From NCBI RefSeq assembly GCF_000332295.1, contig NZ_KB235930.1, forward strand, positions 1,493,895 through 1,557,894: 64,000 nucleotides of DNA. The letters run 5' to 3'. Below are positions 36,180 to 44,237 of the stretch, piece after piece. Position 1 is the stretch's first letter. Each line of letters begins with the position of its first letter. This DNA comes from Fortiea contorta PCC 7126. Lineage in GTDB: Bacteria > Cyanobacteriota > Cyanobacteriia > Cyanobacteriales > Nostocaceae. Under the pieces are notes generated by a model that was not told the origin of the DNA, searched no databases, and worked only from the letters and a program-made list of their open reading frames with translations. The position numbers were made by a program, and so were the translations under genes.

Positions 36180-38777
36180 ATGTCTTCTTCTCCATACAAA
36201 CCACCCCACCAACGCCCTAAATTAACTGACTGGCTGATTGACCTCACTCCCAGATTCTTTGACCGCACTCTCAAAAAAGCGAGTATACAACAGCTAAAGT
36301 TGCTTTCTCTGCTGCTAGTAGTGCTTTCCATACCACTGATTATTACTCCGCTAGAAGTTTGGCAGCAAGGCGTAGTAGCTGTTTTTTTAGTAATACTGGG
36401 TCAATTAATTATCAAAGCTGAGGATCAAGAATCTTCTGCTGATATGAGTCAGTATTATCATTTATTTCTGGTGTGGCTAAGTTTAGTCACAACTATGCGC
36501 TATCTTTACTACCGCACCAGCTATACTCTCAATTTTGATGGCTGGCTGAACAGTATTGCTTGTTTGCTATTGTTTGCAGCAGAATTGTATGCGATTTGTA
36601 CTTTAGTTTTGGCGTACTTTCAAACCCTGAAAATCAAAGAACGTCAACCAGTCAATCTTGCAACTATTCCCGAAGCAGAATGGTTCAATGTAGATATTTA
36701 CATCCCAACTTATAACGAAGATGTGGAGATTGTCCGCAAGACAGCACTAGCAGCTTTAGCTTGTGATTACAGTTCTGGGAAAAAAAAGGTTTATGTCCTC
36801 GATGATGGTCGTCCAGAAAGATATAAAGAAGATGACCCACGCCGAGAAAAGTTTACCGCCAGACGAGAAAAATTACGGCAGATGTGCGAGGAACTCGGCT
36901 GCATACATATGACGCGGGATAATAACAACCACGCTAAAGCCGGGAATATCAACACTGCACTGCGTAAAACTGGTGGCGATTTAGTGATGATTTTGGATTG
37001 CGACCACATCCCATCGCGCCAATTTATTCTACATACGGCGGGCTTTTTTTATGACCCGAAAGTGTCGTTTGTGCAAACTCCCCACTGGTTTTATAATCCT
37101 GATCCCTTCGAGCGCAATTTGTTTACTGGTGGGAGAATTCCTGTAGGTAATGAACTGTTTTATAAGGTACTGCAAAAAGGCAACGATTTTTGGAATGCTG
37201 CCTTTTTCTGTGGTTCTGCAGCGTTAATCCGCAAATCTCATCTTTTGGAAGTGGGAGGAATTGCTGTAGAAACGGTTACAGAAGATTGTCATACTGCTTT
37301 GCGGTTACATTCGCTTGGTTATAAGTCAGTTTATTACGACAAAATTATGGTAGCTGGCTTGGCACCAGAAACCTTTTCTTCTTATGTGGGTCAACAAGTC
37401 CGTTGGGCGCGGGGAATGGCGCAAATATTGCGTTTGGAAAATCCCTTTTTTAACCAAAAATTAAAGTTGAATTTAGCTCAACGGATTTGTTATCTCAGCG
37501 CCACTTCGCACTTTTTGTATGGATATCCACGATTGGTATATGCAGTTGCTCCCACTCTCTTTTTATTATTTGGGATTAACTCTGTTCAAGGTTTGGGTTT
37601 GGAAACTCTAGCCTATGCATTACCACATATTCTCCTTTCGCTTTTTGCTAATTACATCATCTACAAACGTGTCCGGTTCTCTTTCTGGAATGAGATTTTT
37701 GAATTTGCAATGGCTTTCCAGGCTGGGTGGGTGACTTTATTAGCGCTGATTAACCCGAAGATGGGTTCGTTTAACGTTACTGATAAAGGTATATCTGTTA
37801 CTGAACGGATTTTTGATTGGGAATCGATGCGTGGTCTGTTAATTGTCGCGGGGGTGGTGACTTGCTCTTTGCTAGCTGTCCCCTATTGGCTATTACTGCG
37901 GCCAGAAGATTGGCAAGCGGTTTTAGTGAATACTATGTGGTCTGGTTTTAACTTGATTTTAGTGGTAGCAGCGTTGTTAGTTGGCTTTGAACAACCGCAA
38001 GTCCGCTCCTCTCACCGTTTACAGCGTCACCTGACTGTGATTCTTTCTAGTAACGACCAAGTGATTATGGGTGAGACGGTGAATATCTCGGAAACGGGGG
38101 CGCTGATTTCTTTGGAATCTTGGCCTAATTTACCAGATGAAGTGGATATCGAAGTTATGGGAGATTTCACTGCTAGTGCGGCTCTGACAGCGCGGATTAT
38201 CCGAGTTTCTCCTGTGAATGACACAGAAACGCTGCTAGCAATCGATTTTATCAATCCCAATCGTGCTCAACTTGATGCTCTGTCGCTAGTTTTATATTCT
38301 GATGTGCGGGAATGGTATTCTCAGAAGCGGGAGGATGTCGATAAGCCTATGGCTTCCTTTGGTTTTCTGGCTACTAGTTTGACTCGCTCTTTGCGTGATA
38401 TCAACAAAACTAACCGCAAGAAGGTACGCAAGCAAGTACATACGGCTAGTCAACTGTACTGGGATGGTCATTTTTTCTCTGGGGTAGCTACAGAGTTAGG
38501 AGTCACGGGTTTAAGGTTGGAGTTGGAGGATACAAAAGCTGTGTTTTCTGACAAAATTCTCGGACAACAGGATTTACACACGATGCGGACTGTGAAACCG
38601 TTGGTGGGTTTGCTATTGCATCAGGATGCAGAAAATCCTTCATCTAGTCGATTTGTGGCGGAAATTGCTGGGGTTGAGGAACAAGCAAGCGGTAAGATAG
38701 CGATCGAGTTCAATTTTCCAGAAAAGTTTAAGCAGCGTCAAGATACTAAGATTAAACAACTTTTACAGCTTTTGTAG
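36180..38777 (+). CDS. bcsA: UDP-forming cellulose synthase catalytic subunit BcsA with PilZ domain
   Basis: 865-residue membrane glycosyltransferase (GT2) that polymerises glucose from UDP-glucose into beta-1,4-glucan. N-terminal helices span ~40-150. The catalytic loop carries VLDDG (D208/D209), DCDHIP (D273, D275), TED (E368, D369) and QQVRW (405-409). The gating loop FNVTDKG is at ~531-537. The C-terminal PilZ domain has R-S-S-H-R (~609-613) and N-I-S-E-T-G (~635-640), the residues that bind cyclic di-GMP, so activation by c-di-GMP is expected. All catalytic residues are present. No Shine-Dalgarno is visible before ATG 36180. It is the last gene of the cluster and is followed by a terminator. 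Confidence 0.96.
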   Translation: MSSSPYKPPHQRPKLTDWLIDLTPRFFDRTLKKASIQQLKLLSLLLVVLSIPLIITPLEVWQQGVVAVFLVILGQLIIKAEDQESSADMSQYYHLFLVWLSLVTTMRYLYYRTSYTLNFDGWLNSIACLLLFAAELYAICTLVLAYFQTLKIKERQPVNLATIPEAEWFNVDIYIPTYNEDVEIVRKTALAALACDYSSGKKKVYVLDDGRPERYKEDDPRREKFTARREKLRQMCEELGCIHMTRDNNNHAKAGNINTALRKTGGDLVMILDCDHIPSRQFILHTAGFFYDPKVSFVQTPHWFYNPDPFERNLFTGGRIPVGNELFYKVLQKGNDFWNAAFFCGSAALIRKSHLLEVGGIAVETVTEDCHTALRLHSLGYKSVYYDKIMVAGLAPETFSSYVGQQVRWARGMAQILRLENPFFNQKLKLNLAQRICYLSATSHFLYGYPRLVYAVAPTLFLLFGINSVQGLGLETLAYALPHILLSLFANYIIYKRVRFSFWNEIFEFAMAFQAGWVTLLALINPKMGSFNVTDKGISVTERIFDWESMRGLLIVAGVVTCSLLAVPYWLLLRPEDWQAVLVNTMWSGFNLILVVAALLVGFEQPQVRSSHRLQRHLTVILSSNDQVIMGETVNISETGALISLESWPNLPDEVDIEVMGDFTASAALTARIIRVSPVNDTETLLAIDFINPNRAQLDALSLVLYSDVREWYSQKREDVDKPMASFGFLATSLTRSLRDINKTNRKKVRKQVHTASQLYWDGHFFSGVATELGVTGLRLELEDTKAVFSDKILGQQDLHTMRTVKPLVGLLLHQDAENPSSSRFVAEIAGVEEQASGKIAIEFNFPEKFKQRQDTKIKQLLQLL

Positions 38778-38814
38778 TTGTGTAGTTTCACACTATATGC
38801 TTATTTTTTTATTT

Positions 38815-38838
38815 AGCCTGCAGATGCAGGCTTTTTTA
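38815..38838 (+). terminator. rho-independent terminator after bcsA
   Basis: Perfect 8-bp stem AGCCTGCA (38815-38822) / TGCAGGCT (38825-38832) with a 2-base loop and T-run. It begins 37 bases after the bcsA stop. Confidence 0.88.
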
Positions 38839-38976
38839 TTGGCGTAAAATTTGAGTGTTTTTCAACGCAGCGAAAAGTTGCGTGCGCGGGTTTCCCGCGT
38901 TGAGCAAAGTCCGGTGGTGGGGCGCTAAGGTACGCTGAGGGTTATTTGGGAAAATTCGGGATGGTGATGAAAATGA

Positions 38977-39005
38977 GGGAAGAGTGGGGTTGTGGGTGGG
39001 AGGGG
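38977..39005 (+). promoter_or_regulatory. G-quadruplex motif upstream of ORF 39069
   Basis: Five G-runs of three or four with loops of 6, 4, 1 and 1 bases (GGG, GGGG, GGG, GGG, GGGG) in an otherwise AT-rich spacer, 64 bases before the next gene. Just upstream (38881-38900) lies a GCGGG-TTT-CCCGC palindrome of the dispersed Nostocales type. Confidence 0.6.
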
Positions 39006-39068
39006 TAGGTCTGTTAACTTTTATGGAAGTGCTTTGGGTAATAACTCATAAGATGCTATCTGTTTTCT

Positions 39069-39428
39069 ATGATTGAGTTATTAAACAATATTTGCAAAAT
39101 GCCTCTGAAAGTTGTCCACAATTTTGATGGTAGTTTTATTCTTGAACCTGAGTTGCAAGAAACTCTTGGCAAATTATTAGCGAATGAAAGTTTTTTAAAT
39201 CAAGTAGCTCGGCAGTTACAGGTTAAAAAAGTTGAGTTTACAAAGTTGCTGTTTCAGCCTGTTCCTTATAGTTTGAATACTCCTAAAGGGATGCCGTCGG
39301 AGTTTGAGCAATACTATCAATCTGATGATTACGCTATCATCAATGTGCCGCCAAATTTTATGTTTAGCGCTAAGATTTTTAAACCTAGTCGTCTGTGTGC
39401 AATTTACAAAAAGTTTGGTGATGAATAA
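39069..39428 (+). CDS. hypothetical protein, 119 aa
   Basis: No family recognised. A small soluble protein with an amphipathic N-terminal half (LEPELQETLGKLLANESFLNQVARQL) and a strand-rich C terminus (YAIINVPPNFMFSAKIFKPSRLCAIYKKFGDE). Two starts are possible: ATG 39069 (used) or ATG 39099 (MPLKVVHNFDG); no clear ribosome site separates them. It ends 36 bases before the start of the GIY-YIG-like gene on the same strand, so the two are probably co-transcribed. The function is unknown. Confidence 0.55.
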   Translation: MIELLNNICKMPLKVVHNFDGSFILEPELQETLGKLLANESFLNQVARQLQVKKVEFTKLLFQPVPYSLNTPKGMPSEFEQYYQSDDYAIINVPPNFMFSAKIFKPSRLCAIYKKFGDE

Positions 39429-39464
39429 TTATTTAGCTAGCTGTATAAAAGTTTGATTGAAGTT

Positions 39465-40010
39465 ATGACTGCTGATATTGATGATGCTTCTTTGTTTACT
39501 TTAGAATATTTTCCTTATATTGACGATCGCGGTCAGTTACCTGATGTTTTTCAAGGTAAAATTGGGGCATATGCGATTTTTGATCAAGAGAAGGTGCTGC
39601 AATTTGTTGGTTATTCTCGTGATGTTTATCTCAGTCTCAAGCAGCATTTAATCCGTCAACCACAACAATGTTTTTGGGTGAAGGTGCAAACGATTGACCG
39701 CCCTAGTCGCGCAGTTTTAGAAAGTATTGAAAATGCTTGGATTGCTGAAAATGGTGGTGCGCCGTTGGGTAATGGCAATGATAAAGAAAAATGGACGCAG
39801 CCTATTGATACTAAATTGGTAATGTTACCTGAAGAACAGGTGAGTTATCAAAATCCAGTCAATGATGAATTGACGAAAATGAAAATTCTTAAAAATGTCG
39901 CTCGACGAGTAGAGACGGAAATTTTGGCTGTGTTAGAAGCTCGTGGTTTGCAAGTACAAATTCGCTTTAATCCTAAATTGAAGGAGGAAGGATTACTAGA
40001 TTTGAAGTGA
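39465..40010 (+). CDS. GIY-YIG-like nuclease family protein
   Basis: 181 residues. The segment FQGKIGAYAIFDQEKVLQFVGYSRDVYLSLKQHLIRQPQQC resembles the GIY-YIG core, where GIYVIxDxxGxVLYIGxS is replaced by GAYAIFDQEKVLQFVGYSRD. The later W-V-K-V-Q and E-N-A-W-I-A-E-N-G elements also fit. The metal-binding Glu falls in ESIENAWIAENGG. The second Y of the YIG motif is F-V-G, so activity is uncertain. The start is ATG 39465 (MTADIDDASLF); an in-frame TTG at 39453 adds four residues. The C-terminal third (ILKNVARRVETEILAVLEARG) is helical and unassigned. It forms a likely operon with the 119-residue gene upstream. Confidence 0.65.
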   Translation: MTADIDDASLFTLEYFPYIDDRGQLPDVFQGKIGAYAIFDQEKVLQFVGYSRDVYLSLKQHLIRQPQQCFWVKVQTIDRPSRAVLESIENAWIAENGGAPLGNGNDKEKWTQPIDTKLVMLPEEQVSYQNPVNDELTKMKILKNVARRVETEILAVLEARGLQVQIRFNPKLKEEGLLDLK

Positions 40011-40139
40011 AGGTAGACAATCAGCACTGCCTAAATTATGGAATTTATACCAGAATCAGGCGTAATTTTATCGCAATTTGACTGAGTGCGATCGCCAAAC
40101 GATGTAACCTTAATTGAGGTGCTTTTGGCTGTCGTTTTT

Positions 40140-41006
40140 ATGTTGTTGAACTCACCTGATATCCGGGAAATTTATGGACTGAGTGCAATCTACTTACAAC
40201 ACCAGTTGTTAGCGGAGGGTGTTGAGTTTGCACACTTGCAACACCCTCCGACTGAAGAATCAGGTAGAACGGAACATCATCTAATTTTTATTCATACAGA
40301 TGTTCCCCAAGGAACCTATCACGAACAGGTGACAGAAGGAATTTTTTCTGCAGGGGAACTAAAAACTGGGGATACAATTATTATTCCGGCTGGTGTGGAC
40401 TGTAGAGCCAATTGGGATCGGGAGCATCGCTACTTGCTATTCGCTGTTGCACCACAAGTTTTTCAACAACAGTTAGGTGAGTTTGATAGTTTGCATGAAG
40501 TCGATTTGCGCCCGCAATTTTTTCTCCCTGATTCTCTACTTTACAACTTGGGAGTGGCGTTGCAGCAAGAAGTGGAAAATCCCGGTTTAGGTGGAAGGTT
40601 GTATGTCGATTCTCTGTTAACTACGCTCTCAATTCACTTAGCTCGCCACTACTGTACTTATAAAGCCCGCAAAATGACGATCGCCGGCTTGTCTACTTCC
40701 ACCCTCAACCGAGTGTTGCAATACATTCATGCTCACCTTGATCAAGATTTGACTTTAGCAGAATTAGCAGCGATCGCTCAATTAAGTCCTAATTATTTTG
40801 CCATGCAGTTTAAGCAATCTACTAATATGGCACCACATCAGTATGTTTTGCGCCAACGTATTGCTACAGCGAAAACCCTATTGCTCAATGGACATAAAAT
40901 TGCAGAGGTTGCTTACCAGCTTGGGTTCGCCCATCAAAGCCACTTCAACCGCCACTTTAAACGACTGCTTGGCTGTACACCCAAGCAATTTTTAGCCCAA
41001 CAATAA
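40140..41006 (+). CDS. AraC family transcriptional regulator
   Basis: 288 residues. The N-terminal cupin-like sensor half (~40-150, with GELKTGDTIIIPAGVDCRANWDRE) is followed by the AraC DNA-binding domain. The first HTH is LTLAELAAIAQLSPNYFAMQFKQSTNMAPHQYVLRQRI and the second is KIAEVAYQLGFAHQSHFNRHFKRLLGCTPKQF. The frame is open from GTG 40086 but the extra 18 residues are unusual (MRSPNDVTLIEVLLAVVF), so ATG 40140 is preferred. It precedes the GNAT and SDR genes and may control them; no operator was found. Confidence 0.92.
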   Translation: MLLNSPDIREIYGLSAIYLQHQLLAEGVEFAHLQHPPTEESGRTEHHLIFIHTDVPQGTYHEQVTEGIFSAGELKTGDTIIIPAGVDCRANWDREHRYLLFAVAPQVFQQQLGEFDSLHEVDLRPQFFLPDSLLYNLGVALQQEVENPGLGGRLYVDSLLTTLSIHLARHYCTYKARKMTIAGLSTSTLNRVLQYIHAHLDQDLTLAELAAIAQLSPNYFAMQFKQSTNMAPHQYVLRQRIATAKTLLLNGHKIAEVAYQLGFAHQSHFNRHFKRLLGCTPKQFLAQQ

Positions 41007-41132
41007 ACCTACCTTGAAAATATTCCGCCGCTTTCAATAAAAACGTGCTAAAAATCGGAAAAATGAGCAAGACAACTGACGTTATTGGGTTGTTCAATCA
41101 ATTGAAGAACAATTCAGCAGTTAACCTCAGTC

Positions 41133-41735
41133 ATGACCACGATAGACGCAATAATTCAAAAAACCGCAAGCATTCTTGCTCAGGGATTTGTAGATGATCC
41201 TATGTTAGCTTTTCTGTTTCCTGACCTTGATAGCCGTGTGACAGGATTAATCAATTGGTTTCAACTGTTTGTGAAAGATGGCTACAACCGAGGAACAGTT
41301 AGCCTCGCACCAGTAGACCAGGGTGCGATCGTTTGGTATCCTGCTGATATTCAGATTTTTGATCGCAGCTTTGAGGATCTGTTGCGTGAAGTTGTTGTTG
41401 TTGTAGAAAAATTTGGTGGGTTGGAAGCAGTGCAACGCTTTGAGCAATTGGCAAAAATTGTTGCCAGTGCTGAACCGGAAATCCCTCACAGTGAGGTCTT
41501 TTGGTTAGCAATGCTACCAGCAGTCCGTGGGCAAGGGTGGGGAGGAAAGCTGTTGCAATCAGTGCTTGAGTACAGCGATGCTCACCAAGTGGGATGTTAT
41601 CTTGTGTCTTCTAATTCCCGCAATATCGGTTTTTATGAACGCTATGGATTTCGCCGACACTTACCATTATCAATGGGAGAGGGACTGGTGCTGACTCCTA
41701 TGTGGCGCGAACCGCAAATTTCTTTGGACAATTGA
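41133..41735 (+). CDS. GNAT family N-acetyltransferase
   Basis: 200-residue acetyltransferase. The acetyl-CoA-binding motif A is in LPAVRGQGWGGKLLQSVLEYSDA (R/Q-x-x-G-x-G/A around residues ~130-140), preceded by strand VFWLAMLPA and followed by CYLVSSNSRNIGFYERYGFRRH, the usual end of the fold. The acceptor substrate is not predictable. It stops 7 bases before the SDR gene, so the two are co-transcribed. Confidence 0.88.
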   Translation: MTTIDAIIQKTASILAQGFVDDPMLAFLFPDLDSRVTGLINWFQLFVKDGYNRGTVSLAPVDQGAIVWYPADIQIFDRSFEDLLREVVVVVEKFGGLEAVQRFEQLAKIVASAEPEIPHSEVFWLAMLPAVRGQGWGGKLLQSVLEYSDAHQVGCYLVSSNSRNIGFYERYGFRRHLPLSMGEGLVLTPMWREPQISLDN

Positions 41736-41742
41736 TTGAGCT

Positions 41743-42456
41743 ATGCACGAGCAAAAAGTTGTAATTATCACGGGTAGTAGTCGCGGTATTGGGGCGGGAT
41801 GTGCCCGTGAACTGGCGGCACAAGGATATATTGTATCGCTGATGGCGCGATCGCCCCAGGTGTTGAATTTGGCAACTGAACTGGGGGGAATTGCTATGCA
41901 AGGATCAATCACTAATCCCCAGGATTTACAGCAATTGGTCGAAACTACTCTCGCAAGGTTTCAGCGCCTGGATGCTGTGGTTAATAGTTTTGGCGACCCG
42001 CCTCGACCCGATTTACTTGACATTTCCGATGAAATGTGGATAGAAAATTTTGAAATGTTGTTTCTCAGTGTTGTGCGGCTGGCGCGATTAGTTACAACGC
42101 CGATGCAAACCCAGGGAGGGGGTGCGATTGTGAATATTTCTGCTTGTGACTCCCAAGAACCGAGTTTAGGAACGCCGTTCAGTGGTACATTGCGTGCGGC
42201 GATGGAGGGATTTACAAAATTGTATGCCAAGCGTTATAGAAGCGATCGCATCCGCATGAATTCCATCGCTCCTTATTTCGTCGCCGATTCTCTCAACGAG
42301 TTAGAGGGTTGGGATGTACCTACAGACTTGATGTGGGGAAGACCTGCAACCTATGCAGAACTAGCAAAAGTTGTGGTTTTTTTGCTTAGTGATGATGCTC
42401 AGTTTATCACTGGTACAACGCTAAAGGTTGATGAGGCTCGTTCTGTAATAATTTGA
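41743..42456 (+). CDS. SDR family oxidoreductase
   Basis: 237-residue short-chain dehydrogenase. The cofactor motif TGSSRGIGAGCA is at residues 10-21. The catalytic Tyr-x-x-x-Lys is YAKRYR in the altered form LYAKRYRSDRIRMNSIAP, with Tyr followed by Lys two residues later rather than the canonical spacing. The upstream conserved Ser region is NISACDS. The Y-x-x-x-K motif is therefore not standard, and activity or subfamily is uncertain. It follows the GNAT gene closely. NADP preference is suggested by the SR pair after TGS. Confidence 0.82.
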   Translation: MHEQKVVIITGSSRGIGAGCARELAAQGYIVSLMARSPQVLNLATELGGIAMQGSITNPQDLQQLVETTLARFQRLDAVVNSFGDPPRPDLLDISDEMWIENFEMLFLSVVRLARLVTTPMQTQGGGAIVNISACDSQEPSLGTPFSGTLRAAMEGFTKLYAKRYRSDRIRMNSIAPYFVADSLNELEGWDVPTDLMWGRPATYAELAKVVVFLLSDDAQFITGTTLKVDEARSVII

Positions 42457-42483
42457 ATATTGCAAGCAACAGGCAAATTATCA

Positions 42484-43068
42484 TCACAAAGATGATGAAT
42501 CATGGATAAATTTTAAACCTAAGAAGAGAGCGGCTATGGTTCCCGCTACGGAAATTTCACCTTGGGTAATTTTCTCGAAAACTGATTCTACAGGGATTAA
42601 AATTACTTCTATTTCTTCGGTGATATCAAAGTTTTGCTGACCAGTTTGCATGACATTTTCTGCTAAAAATAAATGTATTTGATTCGTATCTTTACTCGGT
42701 TTATCGTATAGGGTGGCAATTTTTTGAATTTGATGGGCAATATAACCTGTTTCTTCTTGTAATTCTCTAATTGCGGCTGATTCTGCGCTTTCTTGGGCTG
42801 GATCGAAACTGCCAGCGGGAAGTTCTATAAAAAAGTCTCCTATGGCATGTCTATATTGTCGAACAAAGACTATTTCTTTTTGAGCAGTAATTGGTAAAAT
42901 TAATGCTACTTCTGGTTTAATGCTGACGAAAAAATCATCAATTATTTTGCCATTGGGTAATTCGATTTCGTCTTGTCTGACGTTGCACCAAGGATGTTCT
43001 AGCGCCATTTTTGAGGTTAATATTTTCCATTTTTTCAAGTTATATTTAGATGAATTGGTAGATGTCAT
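42484..43068 (-). CDS. NUDIX hydrolase (ADP-ribose pyrophosphatase-like)
   Basis: 194 residues. The Nudix helix is present as RELQEETGY (R101-E102, E105-E106) preceded by PAGSFDPAQESAESAAI. In ADP-ribose pyrophosphatases a Gly sits six residues before the first Glu; here the sequence G86-S87 places the Gly one residue out of register (Gly86, Glu93). All catalytic Glu residues remain. FVRQYRHAIGDFFIELPAG is typical of the ADP-sugar branch. The gene is convergent with the SDR gene (27 bases apart). Start ATG 43068. Confidence 0.9.
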   Translation of the reverse strand: MTSTNSSKYNLKKWKILTSKMALEHPWCNVRQDEIELPNGKIIDDFFVSIKPEVALILPITAQKEIVFVRQYRHAIGDFFIELPAGSFDPAQESAESAAIRELQEETGYIAHQIQKIATLYDKPSKDTNQIHLFLAENVMQTGQQNFDITEEIEVILIPVESVFEKITQGEISVAGTIAALFLGLKFIHDSSSL

Positions 43069-43184
43069 ACGCAGAACAATTTCTACAATAAAATCTGAAT
43101 GTAAAAAAGTATAACAGATAGCTCAAAAAATCTAAAATTTGCACTTACACTGAATTTTGCCATCGCTAAAGATTGAGCAAAATT

Positions 43185-44237
43185 ATGCAAGTGGAAGTAA
43201 AGCTATTTACAGTTAAAAAACGATTTCCCTTGACTATTAGTCGTGGCACAACGGCACAGACAACTAATGTATGGGTGAAAATTTGCCAGGATGGCGTTGA
43301 GGGCTGGGGGGAAGCGTCGCCCTTTGGTGTGGGGAATCATTCGCAATCGACACAGATAATTCAAGACGCCTTAGAGCAAGTTGCGCCTAGCTTGGATGCA
43401 TTCAGTCCACTACAGCGTCAGGAAATTGAGCAGATATTGATTAAACAGCAAACTCCCTCATCGGTGAGAGCAGCGTTAGATATTGCCATGCATGATTGGC
43501 TGGGTAAAAGTGTCGGATTACCATTGTGGCAAATCTGGGGACTAAATCGCCATGCGATTGTGCCAACATCGGTAACAATAGGGATTAACTCACCAGATGG
43601 AGCTAAAACCAGAACACAAGACTGGTTGCAATTTATGGATGTTCGCCTGTTGAAAGTGAAGTTGGGGAATCCGGATGGTATCGATGCTGACCAGAAAATG
43701 CTCTTAGCGGTGCGGGAAGCAGCACCAGATATAGAATTGTTTGTTGATGCTAATGGGGGTTGGAATTTAGAAGATGCGATCGCTATGTCCAATTGGTTAG
43801 CTCAATTAGGTATAAAGTATGTAGAGCAGCCATTACCAAGAGGACAGGAAAAAAGTTTAGCTACACTCAAAGAGCATTCACCTCTGCCGATTTTTGTTGA
43901 TGAAAGTTGCTTCACCAGCACTGATATTCCGCATTTGGCAAACTCCGTGGATGGGATTAACATCAAACTGATGAAATCAGGAGGCTTAACGGAAGCGATA
44001 CGGATGGTACACACAGCGCGCGCCTACGGTTTGCAAGTGATGTTCGGGTGCTATTCCGACAGCACGCTAGCCAATACAGCCGCGGCCCATCTAGCCCCAC
44101 TAGCTGATTATCTCGATTTAGATAGTCATCTCAATTTAATTGATGACCCCTTCATAGGTGCAATAGTCGCGGAGGGGAAAGTTTTACCGAACAATTTACC
44201 TGGCTTGGGAGTACATTACAGTGCGTCTGGCGCTTAA
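43185..44237 (+). CDS. enolase-superfamily epimerase/racemase (DgcA or dipeptide-epimerase like)
   Basis: 350-residue enzyme of the muconate-lactonising/dipeptide epimerase branch. The catalytic lysines are KVK (K157, K159) and K261/K264 (NIKLMKSGG). Metal ligands are at FVDANGG (D188), E214 (YVEQP) and D239 (VDES). Start ATG 43185 rather than TTG 43173. It overlaps the next gene by 17 bases. Two family functions are possible: L-Ala-D/L-Glu epimerase (peptidoglycan peptide recycling) or N-acetyl-D-glutamate racemase DgcA. The overlapping DUF1611 partner favours the second. Confidence 0.9.
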   Translation: MQVEVKLFTVKKRFPLTISRGTTAQTTNVWVKICQDGVEGWGEASPFGVGNHSQSTQIIQDALEQVAPSLDAFSPLQRQEIEQILIKQQTPSSVRAALDIAMHDWLGKSVGLPLWQIWGLNRHAIVPTSVTIGINSPDGAKTRTQDWLQFMDVRLLKVKLGNPDGIDADQKMLLAVREAAPDIELFVDANGGWNLEDAIAMSNWLAQLGIKYVEQPLPRGQEKSLATLKEHSPLPIFVDESCFTSTDIPHLANSVDGINIKLMKSGGLTEAIRMVHTARAYGLQVMFGCYSDSTLANTAAAHLAPLADYLDLDSHLNLIDDPFIGAIVAEGKVLPNNLPGLGVHYSASGA

